Part shown: in pieces, positions 33,799-42,797 of the stretch
How positions within the stretch are numbered: the first letter of the stretch is position 1
How the letters are laid out: the number at the start of each line of letters is the position of its first letter
Assembly: GCF_040219615.1 (NCBI RefSeq)
Contig: NZ_JAVJSE010000038.1
Coordinates: 372,001 to 436,000, forward strand
DNA from: Thalassobaculum_A sp040219615
Lineage (GTDB): Bacteria > Pseudomonadota > Alphaproteobacteria > Thalassobaculales > Thalassobaculaceae
Direction of reading: 5' to 3'
Length of the DNA stretch: 64,000 nt
Program-made: the position numbers and the translations under genes
Notes under the pieces: generated by a model
The model's input: the letters and a program-made list of their open reading frames with translations, nothing else
Told to the model about the DNA's origin: nothing
Databases searched by the model: none

Positions 33799-34287
33799 GC
33801 GGCCGGGCCGGCCGGTGGCCGGCTTGGTGTCCTCTTCGTCGCGACGGCCGCCGGCGACGCCCGGGCCCCACTCCTCGACCAGGTCGCGCTGGCGCCGCCG
33901 CAGGCGCTGGATCCGCTGTTCCGTGCGCATGCCGATGAACATGCCGACGATGCTGGGCGCCACGAAGTAGATCGACCATCCGATCGCGGCCGCCCCGTAC
34001 ATCACCAGCCAGGTGAACGGGTCGGCGATGATCTGGAAGGCCCGCTCGTAGGAGTGGTCCTCGGTCCACAGCGTGATCATGAACGGCAGCACCCCGGTGA
34101 AGTTCATCGCGCCCACGCAAAGCGTCGCGTACTTCTCCTTGCGGCGGTCCGAGATCATCGCCCCGACGGTCGGCAGCATGCCGAGCCCCAGGATCAGGAT
34201 GGTCGGCAGGGTGAACAGCCCGACCACGGCCACGATCAGGCCGAATATCGTGCGCGTGGCGGCAGTGCTGGCCGAGGTGGTGGTCAT
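33790..34287 (-). CDS. Integral membrane protein of unknown function
   Basis: About 165 residues with four predicted membrane segments (from TIFGLIVAVVGLFTLPTIL to the APSIVGMFIGM region) and a basic, R-rich cytoplasmic tail (TEQRIQRLRRRQRDLVEEW). I recognise no family. The start is ATG at 34287, giving MTTTSAST; upstream open frame is not protein-like. Its stop lies in the tandem repeat. It is convergent with rpoH and 52 bp downstream of the start region of nothing shared; the kinase-like gene behind it ends at 34340 and may be co-transcribed. Confidence 0.7.
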   Translation of the reverse strand: MTTTSASTAATRTIFGLIVAVVGLFTLPTILILGLGMLPTVGAMISDRRKEKYATLCVGAMNFTGVLPFMITLWTEDHSYERAFQIIADPFTWLVMYGAAAIGWSIYFVAPSIVGMFIGMRTEQRIQRLRRRQRDLVEEWGPGVAGGRRDEEDTKPATGRPGRGQ

Positions 34288-34339
34288 GGCGATGCTGGCA
34301 TGGTCGGTCGCTGACAGGAAAACAGGCCGGACGTCATTG

Positions 34340-36340
34340 CTATAGCATGAACAGGATGATGACCGCGGTCGACCCGACGCTTCCGACCACACCGGATGTG
34401 ACCGCGGCAACCTGTTCGCCGAGTTCGGTCGCCATGTGGTCGCGGTTCTGCAGCTCGATGCTCAACTGCTGGATCTGCGCGCCGCAGTGCTGGTGCTCCT
34501 GCTGGGCCCGGGCATAGCCCTGCTGGTCGCGCTGCACCGACTTGGTGTCGCCGTAGATGTTCTGCAGTTCGATCAGCAGCCCGGTCTCGGCGGCACGCGA
34601 TATGCTCTGCTCGATGGCCTTGCGCTGCTTGAGATTGTGGAACCCGTTGATCGCCGACTTCATCAGGTCGACGAACCAGGCCGCGAGGTTCGGGGCCGGG
34701 CCGTTCTTGGTCATCGCCTGGACCCGGGCCAGCAGGGTAAGCGCCGCCAGGATGTGATCGGTGCCGGAATTGTCGGCGCCGGACAGCGGCCGCACGAATC
34801 GTTCGTCGACGTCCGGCGAGCGCGCCACCGCGAACGCCGCGATGTGCCGGTCCATCGGCCGGCCGGTGCGGTCCTTCGAGGCCGCCACCCGCTCCAGGGC
34901 CGGCACCAGCTCCTCCACCCGGGTGACGTACAGGTGCTCGATCAGCGGGCTTCGGCAGTGGATGTGGTCGTTCAGCTCGTAGAGCACGCGCTCCATTCCG
35001 AACCCCGGCCCGGTCTGGTTCAGGATCAGCGGGAGCTTGTCGTACAGCGAATACAGCTCGCTCAGGTCCGAGCGCGTGCGTGCCTGCAGCGACATCCACA
35101 GGCCGACGAAACGGCCGTTGATGAAGTCGGCGACCTTCTGCCGGACGTCTTCGCGCTCGAAGTCCAGGGCCAGCGCCGCCCCGACCCCGTCGATATGCGC
35201 CGCGAAGCCCTTGTGGCGGATCGGGGCGCCCGGGTCGAGCGCCATGCAGGCACGGGTCACCAGGCGCGGCGTCTCGGCTTCCGACGCGTTCTGGATGGCG
35301 GCCTGGCTGCCGACCACCTTGCCGACGTTCTCGACCACCTTCTCGTCGCTCAGGCTGCGCCGCAGCCAGTTGTCGAAATCGTGCCCCCGCACCACCTCGC
35401 CGGACGTCAGCCAGTTGCGTCCGAGGGCCTCGGCGACAGAGCGGACGTTCTCGTAGTCGCGGCCCGCGATGGTCATCGGCCTCGCCGCCTTGGCCGGCAG
35501 CTTGGCCTGCTTCGGGGTCAACCGCCGGCCGCCGATCCACAGCTCGACCTCGCGGACCGACCAGCGCTCGCGCGCGTCGTCGGACAGCAGGCCGCGCAGC
35601 AATTCCATCATGTTCATCTGGATGCGCGCGCCGCCGGTCAGCGCCGCATAGGACCCGAGGCTGATCTTGCGTTCGATCATCTCCGTGGCCCCGAGTTCGT
35701 GGACCGGATTGCGGCCGAGCAGCAGGAAGATGACGCAGACCCCGAGCGAATAGAGATCCTCGGCGATTCCGCCGCGGCCGCGCGCCGACGGCTCGGCCAT
35801 GGCCTGCTCGAGGGTCTCGCTGAACGCCGGATTGTGCAGCCCCGGGGGCGCCGTCAGGCATTCCCCGAGGATCACGAGCTTCTTCGCCGGGTCGGAGAAG
35901 TACAGGTTGTCCGGGCGGACGGCACGATGCGGCACGCCGCGCGTCGACAGGTCCCGCAGCACGGCGATCGCCGGCGTGATGAAGCCGCGCACGATCCGCT
36001 CGTCGCTCATCGGCTCGAGCACGTCGGTGGTCGCCTGCGCCACGCGACCGCCCTGCGGGCGCTCGTAGATCAGGATCGGCAGCCGGCGCCGGGCCGGCGC
36101 CCAGGCGGCGACGCCCCACTCCACGAACCGCATCATCGCGCCGGTCGACAGGCCGCGGATCGCCTCGACGTCGCTGTGCCGGTACGGGACCCGGGCCTCG
36201 CAGACATAGGCGATCAGGTCGCCGTGCTCCTCACGGCGGGCCATCGCCGCATAGGCCTTGGCGTTCGGCATGTCGAACTGCGGCAACGGCCGGTCGGGAT
36301 CGACCTCGACCCGCTCCTTGATGACGACGCGCTCGGCCAT
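34340..36340 (-). CDS. Tail-anchored serine/threonine kinase-like protein (probable pseudokinase)
   Basis: 666 residues. The first 280 resemble a protein kinase: the catalytic-loop position reads HRAVRPDNLYFSD rather than HRD..PEN, so the catalytic aspartate is replaced by alanine; the Mg-binding DFG position reads LGE; and no glycine-rich loop is visible. EDLYSLGVCVIFLLLG matches the kinase F helix. About 310-560 is a helical region of unknown type. The last 25 residues (VVGSVGSTAVIILFML) form a C-terminal membrane anchor after a Q-rich coiled segment. It is probably a non-catalytic scaffold on the membrane; partners are unknown. Confidence 0.75.
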   Translation of the reverse strand: MAERVVIKERVEVDPDRPLPQFDMPNAKAYAAMARREEHGDLIAYVCEARVPYRHSDVEAIRGLSTGAMMRFVEWGVAAWAPARRRLPILIYERPQGGRVAQATTDVLEPMSDERIVRGFITPAIAVLRDLSTRGVPHRAVRPDNLYFSDPAKKLVILGECLTAPPGLHNPAFSETLEQAMAEPSARGRGGIAEDLYSLGVCVIFLLLGRNPVHELGATEMIERKISLGSYAALTGGARIQMNMMELLRGLLSDDARERWSVREVELWIGGRRLTPKQAKLPAKAARPMTIAGRDYENVRSVAEALGRNWLTSGEVVRGHDFDNWLRRSLSDEKVVENVGKVVGSQAAIQNASEAETPRLVTRACMALDPGAPIRHKGFAAHIDGVGAALALDFEREDVRQKVADFINGRFVGLWMSLQARTRSDLSELYSLYDKLPLILNQTGPGFGMERVLYELNDHIHCRSPLIEHLYVTRVEELVPALERVAASKDRTGRPMDRHIAAFAVARSPDVDERFVRPLSGADNSGTDHILAALTLLARVQAMTKNGPAPNLAAWFVDLMKSAINGFHNLKQRKAIEQSISRAAETGLLIELQNIYGDTKSVQRDQQGYARAQQEHQHCGAQIQQLSIELQNRDHMATELGEQVAAVTSGVVGSVGSTAVIILFML

Positions 36341-36474
36341 GACCCGCTCCGGTGAACCGACGCCGAAAGTCTAGCACGACCGCCGATGGTGCAAGCCCCT
36401 CCAATGGCCGATTGCCGCTGCCGCGCGCGGATGCTACGGCAGGCGGATTGATCGCCACTGGCAGAGGAAACCCC

Positions 36475-36765
36475 ATGCGTCACGTCCAGACCGGGATCGC
36501 CGCCGTCCTGACCGCCGCGGTCCTGGCCATCGGCTCGAACGCCGGCGCCCAGACCGAGGCCAAGTGCAGCCCGGACAAGCTGTCCCAGACCCTGCATGAG
36601 CGCATGTCGAAGGACGGCAAGAGCGACGCCGAGATCCGCGAGATCCTCGACAGCTCGTTCAAGCGCCGGGTGCTGCGCGGGCGCGTCGCCGACGGCAGCG
36701 GCTGCACGGCCGATCAGACCGACAAGGCGCTGGACAGCCTGGCCGCCCGCGTCAAGCAGGGCTGA
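36475..36765 (+). CDS. Small secreted hypothetical protein
   Basis: 96 residues with a signal peptide cut after NAGAQ and a mature part of about 70 residues with two cysteines (AKCSPDKL and SGCTADQT) that could form a disulfide, and helical EIREILDSSFKRRVLRGR. AGAGGAAA lies 7 bases before the ATG. It is convergent with purA, with only 9 bases between stops. I do not recognise a family. Confidence 0.7.
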   Translation: MRHVQTGIAAVLTAAVLAIGSNAGAQTEAKCSPDKLSQTLHERMSKDGKSDAEIREILDSSFKRRVLRGRVADGSGCTADQTDKALDSLAARVKQG

Positions 36766-36774
36766 CCGGCCCGT

Positions 36775-38073
36775 TCAGAGGCCGGAGGCGAACGGGTCGC
36801 GCACCAGGATGGTGTCGTCGCGGTCGGGGCTGGTGGACAGCAGGGCGACCGGCGCCTCGATCAGCTCCTCGATGCGGCGGATATACTTCACCGCGCTGGC
36901 CGGGAGCTGCGCCCAGGACCGCGCGCCCTTGGTGCTGTCCTGCCAGCCCTCGATGGTCTCGTAGACCGGCTCGACACGGGCCTGGGCGGCCTGCCCGGCC
37001 GGCAGGTAGTCGAGCTCCTGGCCGTCCAGCCGGTAGCTGGTGCATACCTTGATGGTCTCGAAGCCGTCCAGCACGTCGAGCTTGGTCAGCGCGATGCCGT
37101 TGATGCCGCCGGTCTTGATCGCCTGGCGGACCATCACCGCGTCGAACCAGCCGCAGCGGCGCTTGCGGCCGGTGACCACGCCGAACTCCCGGCCGCGCTC
37201 GCCGAGGGTCGCGCCGATCTCGTCGGTCAGCTCGGTCGGGAACGGCCCGGAGCCGACGCGGGTGGTGTAGGCTTTGCAGATCCCCAGCACGTAGCCGATG
37301 TTGGTCGGCCCCATGCCCGACCCCGTGGCGGCCTGGCCGGCGACGGTGTTCGACGACGTGACGTAGGGGTAGGTGCCGTAGTCGACGTCCAGCATGACCG
37401 CCTGGGCACCCTCGAACAGGATCCGCTTGTTGGCGACACGGGCCTGCTCCAGCCGCTCCCAGACCCGGCCGGCGAACGGCAGGATCTTCGGGGCGATCTC
37501 GGTCAGCGACGCCAGCAGCTCGACCGGGTCGATCTCGGCCTCGCCGAGGCCGCGCAGGTAGGCGTTGTGATGTTCCGCCAGGTACTCGATCTTGGCCTTC
37601 AGCGTCTCCGGCTCGGCGAGATCGGCAACCCGGACCGCCCGCCGGCCGACCTTGTCCTCGTAGGCCGGGCCGATGCCGCGCCCGGTCGTTCCGATCTTGC
37701 CGTCGCCGCGGGCGGCCTCGCGGGCCTGGTCGAGCCGGCGGTGCACCGGCAGGATCAGCGCCGCGGTCTCGGCGATCAGCAGGTCCTTGGGCCGCAGGTC
37801 CAGGCCCTGGCCGCGGACCCGCTCCAGCTCGTCCAGGAACGCCCAGGGGTCGACCACCACGCCGCTGCCGATGATGGACAGCTTGCCGCCCCGCACCACC
37901 CCGGACGGCAGCAGGCTCAGCTTGTAGACCTGATTGCCGATCACCAGGGTGTGCCCAGCGTTGTGGCCGCCCTGGAAGCGGACCACCACGTCGGCACGCT
38001 CCGACAGCCAGTCGACGATCTTGCCCTTACCCTCGTCGCCCCACTGGGCGCCGATCACGGCAACGTTGCTCAT
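36775..38073 (-). CDS. purA: Adenylosuccinate synthetase
   Basis: 432 residues, the usual size. GTP-dependent ligation of aspartate to IMP, first step of AMP synthesis, in the cytoplasm. GDEGKGK at residues 12-18 with catalytic Asp13, His41 in GGHNAGHT, TTGRGIGPAYEDK, QAVMLDVDYGTYP and VVTGRKRRCGWFD are all present. The start overlaps the hisZ stop (ATGA), so both come from one mRNA. Confidence 0.98.
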   Translation of the reverse strand: MSNVAVIGAQWGDEGKGKIVDWLSERADVVVRFQGGHNAGHTLVIGNQVYKLSLLPSGVVRGGKLSIIGSGVVVDPWAFLDELERVRGQGLDLRPKDLLIAETAALILPVHRRLDQAREAARGDGKIGTTGRGIGPAYEDKVGRRAVRVADLAEPETLKAKIEYLAEHHNAYLRGLGEAEIDPVELLASLTEIAPKILPFAGRVWERLEQARVANKRILFEGAQAVMLDVDYGTYPYVTSSNTVAGQAATGSGMGPTNIGYVLGICKAYTTRVGSGPFPTELTDEIGATLGERGREFGVVTGRKRRCGWFDAVMVRQAIKTGGINGIALTKLDVLDGFETIKVCTSYRLDGQELDYLPAGQAAQARVEPVYETIEGWQDSTKGARSWAQLPASAVKYIRRIEELIEAPVALLSTSPDRDDTILVRDPFASGL

Positions 38074-39263
38074 GCCTTGTCCTCCGACGCCCCGGGATTC
38101 TTGGTTTCCCCGAGAGCGATGATCTTGCCATTCGTCCAGACCGCGGCGCAGCGCTGGTTGCGGGCCGCGGCCTCGACATCCTCGACCGGCTCCAGACCCT
38201 GCACCGTCACCCGCCCGTCGGCGCGCAACGCCGCCGCGACCTCGCGCGGCGTGCCGTGCGGCACGAACACCGCGGACCGGCGCTGCGGTGCCGGCAGGGC
38301 CTGCAGCACCTTCTCCATGTAGAGCGTGAAACCGGTCGCCGTCTCGTTCGGGTCGCCGTTCGGCCGGTAGCGGCCGCCGCGCCCGACCTCGGCGCGCACG
38401 CCGCGCACGAACAGGCTGAAGGCGATGCCGGTGTGATACTCGAAGCCGCGGTTCTCGACCGGATCGAGGGTGATGGTGAGTTTCGGTTCGGACCCGGCGA
38501 CCAGGTCGGCGACCCGGGTCAGCCGGTCCAGCGCCGCGCGCGCCTCGGCCGGCAGGTCGATGCCGGCAAGTGCCGCCAGGGCCGCATCCTTGGGCCCGGT
38601 CGCCGCCAGCAGCCGGGTCAGCACCGGCGCCACCGGCCCGCCGAGCGTCTCGACGGCGGCCGTGTCCTTGCGGTCGATCGCCGCGCGCAGCCGCGCCAGC
38701 TCGGCAGCCGGCAGGTCGAGTCCGGCCAGCACGACCGGCACCAGCGGCGGCACCAGCAGGTCGAGCGACAGCCGCTCGACACCGGCGGCCCGCAGCGCCT
38801 CGATGCCCACCAGGATGATCTCGGCGTCGGCCTCGGCGGTGGCGCTGCCGATCAGCTCGGCCCCGACCTGCACCATCTCGCGCTCGGGGCTGACCTGCTC
38901 GGCGGTGGTGTGCAGCACCTCGCCGGCATAACAGAGCCGCAGCGGCCGCGGCACGTTCTTGAGCCGGGTCGACGCGATCCGCGCGACCTGCGCCGTCATG
39001 TCGGCGCGCACGCCCATCATGCGCTGCGAAATCGGATCCATCAGCCGGAACACCCGCGACGACAACGCCGCGCCGGGCCCCTCCATCAGGCTGGTCTCGA
39101 ACTCGATCAGCGGCGGCTTGACCCGCTCGTAGCCATGGGTCGCGGTGCGCGCCACCATGACCTCGATCAGCCGCGCCTCGTTCTCGGCATGCGGCGGCAG
39201 CACGTCGCGCAGCCCTGCGGGCAGCAGGGCGCGGCGGCCGAGATCGGTCTGCGTGTCGGACAC
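38070..39263 (-). CDS. hisZ: ATP phosphoribosyltransferase regulatory subunit HisZ
   Basis: About 397 residues from a GTG (VSDTQTDLGR); no ATG is better placed. It is a histidyl-tRNA-synthetase paralogue without aminoacylation activity that allosterically controls short-form HisG at the first step of histidine synthesis. LLPAGLRDVLPP, RMMGVRADMTAQVARIAS, CYAGEVLHTT and a glycine-rich FEYHTGIAFSLFVRG match the class II fold. hisZ-purA is a typical alphaproteobacterial pair; hisG is outside the window. Confidence 0.94.
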   Translation of the reverse strand: MSDTQTDLGRRALLPAGLRDVLPPHAENEARLIEVMVARTATHGYERVKPPLIEFETSLMEGPGAALSSRVFRLMDPISQRMMGVRADMTAQVARIASTRLKNVPRPLRLCYAGEVLHTTAEQVSPEREMVQVGAELIGSATAEADAEIILVGIEALRAAGVERLSLDLLVPPLVPVVLAGLDLPAAELARLRAAIDRKDTAAVETLGGPVAPVLTRLLAATGPKDAALAALAGIDLPAEARAALDRLTRVADLVAGSEPKLTITLDPVENRGFEYHTGIAFSLFVRGVRAEVGRGGRYRPNGDPNETATGFTLYMEKVLQALPAPQRRSAVFVPHGTPREVAAALRADGRVTVQGLEPVEDVEAAARNQRCAAVWTNGKIIALGETKNPGASEDKA

Positions 39264-39418
39264 GGGCTCGCAAGCCTCTTCGTCGGGCGTGGAATGGCGC
39301 CCTGTCCTAGAGGAAACCGGCGGCCGGGGCAACGGCGGGATCGATCGGCGGGCGGTCCGGCCGCGACTGGGCTATCGTGCGGTCCCCTCGACGCCGCCAC
39401 GCAAGGGAGCCGACGATC

Positions 39419-39967
39419 ATGAGCCGCATCCCCGAGATCGACCCCGTTGCCCTGACCGCCGAGCAGCGGCGGGTCCATGACACCATCGTCGCCGGTCCGC
39501 GCGGCCGGGTCCGCGGCCCGCTGGCGATCTGGCTGCAGCGGCCCGAGCTGGCCGACCGGGCACAGGCGCTGGGGCGCTACTGCCGCTACGAGAGTTCGCT
39601 GCCGCCGCGCCTGTCGGAGCTGGCGATCCTGGTCACCGCCAAGGCCTGGGGCGCCGAGTTCGAGTGGTACGCGCATGCCCCGCTGGCGCGCGACGGCGGC
39701 CTGCCGGAAACGGTGATCGAGGCGATTCGCACCGGCGTCGAGCCGACCTTCGCGGCCGACGACGAGGCGGTGGTGTACACCGTCGCCCGCGGGATGACCG
39801 CCGACAAGCGGCTGCCGCAGGATCTCTACGACCGGGCGGTCTCGGTGCTGGGCCTCGGCGGGCTGGTCGACCTGATCGGGGTGCTCGGCTACTACAGCCT
39901 GGTCTCGATGACCCTGAACGCCTTCGAGGTCGAGCTGCCGGACGGCACCCCGCCGCCGTTCGGGTGA
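39419..39967 (+). CDS. Carboxymuconolactone decarboxylase-family protein
   Basis: 182 residues, all-helical CMD/AhpD fold. LSELAILVTAKAWGAEFEW then YAHAPLARDGGL matches the CMD core, but the CxxC pair of AhpD peroxidase partners is absent; no cysteine sits in that segment. It may be a decarboxylase- or isomerase-like enzyme of aromatic or lactone metabolism, or a homologue with another function. Monocistronic, divergent from hisZ. Confidence 0.82.
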   Translation: MSRIPEIDPVALTAEQRRVHDTIVAGPRGRVRGPLAIWLQRPELADRAQALGRYCRYESSLPPRLSELAILVTAKAWGAEFEWYAHAPLARDGGLPETVIEAIRTGVEPTFAADDEAVVYTVARGMTADKRLPQDLYDRAVSVLGLGGLVDLIGVLGYYSLVSMTLNAFEVELPDGTPPPFG

Positions 39968-40126
39968 CCCGATGACCGACCCCGCGGCTGCCGGCGATAG
40001 CCGAAGGCGCCGCGGCATGACCGCGCGCTGCGGCTGAATCGACGACAACACGCTGGCCTCGTCATCGCCGATCGGGTATCGCTCGATGCAGGACCGACGG
40101 GGGGACGACGACGGAGCCTGATCGCG

Positions 40127-40888
40127 ATGCGCCTGTTGCTCATTGGCCTTGCCCTCACCCTTTTGTCCGGCTGCGTGACCGCCGGCGGCCAGGATGCCGC
40201 CCTGTCCCAGGCCGGGGCGCCGGCACCCACCCAGCCCAATGCCCGCAAGGCCGTCCTGGCCTCGACCATGGAGGTCAAGGTCGACACTTCGGCGGTCGGC
40301 GGCATCAGCCCCGCGCAGGTCGGCGAGCGGCTGGCTCTCGTGCTCGCCACGATCACCGAGTACCGGCCCGATACCGGGACCGCCATCACCCCGATCCGCA
40401 GCGCCGTCGCCCTGCCGGACGCCAGCGGCCAGATGACGCGGACCACCGTGTACAACGACAACGCCTACCGGCAGACCATGTGGATGGACGACTACGACAA
40501 GGTCCAGCTCGACCGGCGCGACGTCGATCCCGGGTGGTACCTGATCCACAGTTTCGGCTCGACCGCCGGCTTCGCCAGGGACAAGCCGCGCAACGGCCAG
40601 CGGGGCTGCCTGCAGTACGGCGGCGCCCCGGCCCCCGGCGTCACCCCGGTCGCGCTGCGCGCCGGCGAGATCGGCTATTTCGGACATTTCGTGGTCACCA
40701 TCGCAGTCGAGCCCGGCAGCGGCGACGGCCCCTATGCGCTGTCGGTCGCCGATGCCCGGATCGACCCGGCGCCGGCCGACTTGGACGACCTGCTGCGGCG
40801 CGACGGGCTGGATCCCACCTATGTCCGGCGGATCCCGGCCGACCGCTTCCCCTGCCCGTGGACCGTGCCGCGGGTCGCCACCGGCTGA
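40127..40888 (+). CDS. Putative lipoprotein of unknown function
   Basis: 253 residues. A short basic N-terminus, hydrophobic core and lipobox LLSGC put the acylated cysteine at residue 16. The mature region holds two small beta-rich halves separated by GWYLIHSFGSTAGF and a GEIGYFGHFVV strand. The family is not recognised. Probably anchored to the outer or inner membrane on the periplasmic side. It stands alone, upstream of the sarcosine oxidase genes without evidence of shared transcription. Confidence 0.7.
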   Translation: MRLLLIGLALTLLSGCVTAGGQDAALSQAGAPAPTQPNARKAVLASTMEVKVDTSAVGGISPAQVGERLALVLATITEYRPDTGTAITPIRSAVALPDASGQMTRTTVYNDNAYRQTMWMDDYDKVQLDRRDVDPGWYLIHSFGSTAGFARDKPRNGQRGCLQYGGAPAPGVTPVALRAGEIGYFGHFVVTIAVEPGSGDGPYALSVADARIDPAPADLDDLLRRDGLDPTYVRRIPADRFPCPWTVPRVATG

Positions 40889-41011
40889 CGCGCCCGCGGT
40901 CCCCTCCCCCCTGAAACCGACGTCGATCCGTCGCCCCCGGCAAAACGGCTGCGGCGGCGGGTTGTACGGTGCGCGCCAGAGATACCCAAGAGCATCCGGG
41001 GAGCAGGCCGC

Positions 41012-42301
41012 ATGGCCGAGGCAGGACGCCGGCGCGGCCCGACGGGCAAGCCGCGCTACTCGATCTTCGCGCTGGCGCGCAACGCGCTGAGCTACCACGA
41101 GAACTGGCAGGCGGCCTGGCGCAATCCGGAGCCGAAGCCCGCCTACGACGCCATCGTGGTCGGCGGCGGCGGCCACGGCCTGGCGACCGCCTACTACCTC
41201 GCCTCGGTGCACGGCATCCGCAAGGTGGCGGTGCTGGAGAAGGGCTGGATCGGCGGCGGCAACACCGGCCGCAACACCACGATCATCCGCTCCAACTATC
41301 TCTGGGACGAGTCGGCGGCGATCTACGAGCACGCCCTCAAGCTCTGGGAGGGCCTGACGGGCGAGCTGAACTTCAACCTGATGTTCAGCCAGCGCGGCGT
41401 CATCACCCTCGCCCACTCCGAGCACGAGCTGAAGGAGATGCGCCGCCGGGTCGAGGCGATCCGCCTGAACGGCATCGACACCGAGGTGCTGGACACCGCC
41501 GGGGTGAAGAAGCTGGTGCCGATCATCAACACCGACCAGAGCATCCGCCATCCGGTGATGGGCGGCTTCATCCAGCGCCGCGGCGGCACCGCCCGGCACG
41601 ACGCGGTGGCCTGGGGCTACGCCCGCGCCGCCGACGACCTGGGCGTCGACATCATCCAGGGCTGCGAGGTCACCGGCTTCCTGAAGGACGCCACAGGCGC
41701 GATAGAGGGCGTCGAGACCAGCCGCGGTACCATCCGCTCCAAGCGTGTCGGCTGCGTCGCCGCCGGCCACTCGGCCGTGCTGGCCGCCATGGCCGGGTTC
41801 AAGCTGCCGATCCAGGCGCGCCCCCTGCAGGCCCTGGTGTCGGAACCGATCAAGCCGGTGATCGACACCGTGGTGATGTCGAACGCGGTGCACATGTACG
41901 TCAGCCAGTCCGACAAGGGCGAACTGGTGCTGGGGGCCGGCACCGACAGCTACAACTCCTACGCCCAACGCGGCTCGCTCAACATCATCGAGCATCAGTT
42001 GGCCGCCGCCTGCGAGCTGTACCCGATCGTCTCGCGCCTCAGGGTGCTGCGGACCTGGGGCGGCATCGTCGACACCTGCCCGGACGCCTCGCCGATCCTG
42101 TCGACCACGCCGGTGGAGGGCCTGTACTTCAACTGCGGCTGGGGCACCGGCGGCTTCAAGGCGACCCCGGGTTCCGGCCACGTGTTCGCCGACCTGATGG
42201 CCAAGGGCCGCCCGAACGCCATCGCGGCCCCCTTCGGCCTGGAGCGGTTCAGCGGCGGCTACCTGATCGACGAGCACGGCGCCGCCGGCGTGGCGCACTA
42301 G
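41012..42301 (+). CDS. soxB: Sarcosine oxidase subunit beta
   Basis: 429 residues, FAD-dependent DAO-fold subunit of heterotetrameric sarcosine oxidase. The dinucleotide motif VVGGGGHGLATAYYL is near residue 49. His196 in GTARHDAVAWG corresponds to the histidine that covalently binds FMN at the alpha/beta interface in characterised enzymes. GWGTGGFKATPGSG near the C-terminus closes the FAD site. The enzyme oxidises sarcosine to glycine with O2, passing the methyl group to tetrahydrofolate or releasing formaldehyde. First gene of soxBDAG. Confidence 0.96.
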   Translation: MAEAGRRRGPTGKPRYSIFALARNALSYHENWQAAWRNPEPKPAYDAIVVGGGGHGLATAYYLASVHGIRKVAVLEKGWIGGGNTGRNTTIIRSNYLWDESAAIYEHALKLWEGLTGELNFNLMFSQRGVITLAHSEHELKEMRRRVEAIRLNGIDTEVLDTAGVKKLVPIINTDQSIRHPVMGGFIQRRGGTARHDAVAWGYARAADDLGVDIIQGCEVTGFLKDATGAIEGVETSRGTIRSKRVGCVAAGHSAVLAAMAGFKLPIQARPLQALVSEPIKPVIDTVVMSNAVHMYVSQSDKGELVLGAGTDSYNSYAQRGSLNIIEHQLAAACELYPIVSRLRVLRTWGGIVDTCPDASPILSTTPVEGLYFNCGWGTGGFKATPGSGHVFADLMAKGRPNAIAAPFGLERFSGGYLIDEHGAAGVAH

Positions 42302-42313
42302 GAGGGCGGGACC

Positions 42314-42613
42314 ATGATGCTGATAACCTGCCCGTATTGCGGCCCGCGCGACGACGCCGAGTTCAGCTACGGCAACCAGGCCCACATCGCCCGCCCGGCC
42401 GACCCGGCCGCCTGCAGCGACCGGGAATGGGCCGAGTACCTGTATTTCCGCGACAACCCGAAGGGCCCGTTCGCCGAGCGCTGGATGCACGCCGCCGGCT
42501 GCCGCCGCTGGTTCCACGTGGTGCGCGACACCAACAGCCACGCGATCCTGCAGACCTACAGGGTCGGCGAATGGCCGGACCCGGCGATCCTGGGCGGAGA
42601 GGGCAAGTCGTGA
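42314..42613 (+). CDS. soxD: Sarcosine oxidase subunit delta
   Basis: 99 residues, the small zinc-binding subunit. The zinc ligands known from the characterised enzyme are present in the same numbering: Cys6 and Cys9 in TCPYCG, His59 and Cys63 in WMHAAGC. It lies 12 bp after soxB. The next gene, soxA, is 184 bp away across an inverted-repeat element. Confidence 0.96.
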   Translation: MMLITCPYCGPRDDAEFSYGNQAHIARPADPAACSDREWAEYLYFRDNPKGPFAERWMHAAGCRRWFHVVRDTNSHAILQTYRVGEWPDPAILGGEGKS

Positions 42614-42635
42614 TGCGGACATGCCGGGGCGGCGG

Positions 42636-42765
42636 GTGGGTTCCGGATCGCGCTCCGCGCGTCCGGAATGACGGAAACAGTTGGTGCCGCGCGCTGCATC
42701 ACCTCCTCCCCCCGTCGTCATTCCGGACGGACGCGCCGTCCCGGCGCGGTCGAGCCGGAACCCAC
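42636..42765. repeat. Nested inverted-repeat element inside the sox operon
   Basis: GTGGGTTCCGG (42636-42646) pairs with CCGGAACCCAC (42755-42765), and inside it GTCCGGAATGAC (42661-42672) pairs with GTCATTCCGGAC (42717-42728); both pairs are perfect. The flanks of the inner arms also carry complementary GCGC runs. The whole can fold into a long hairpin in the soxD-soxA mRNA. It looks like a dispersed palindromic repeat of the kind scattered in alphaproteobacterial intergenic DNA and could change the expression ratio of the two halves of the operon. Confidence 0.75.
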
Positions 42766-42797
42766 GGCGCGACGGGCTTTCAACGGGAGACCGACCG

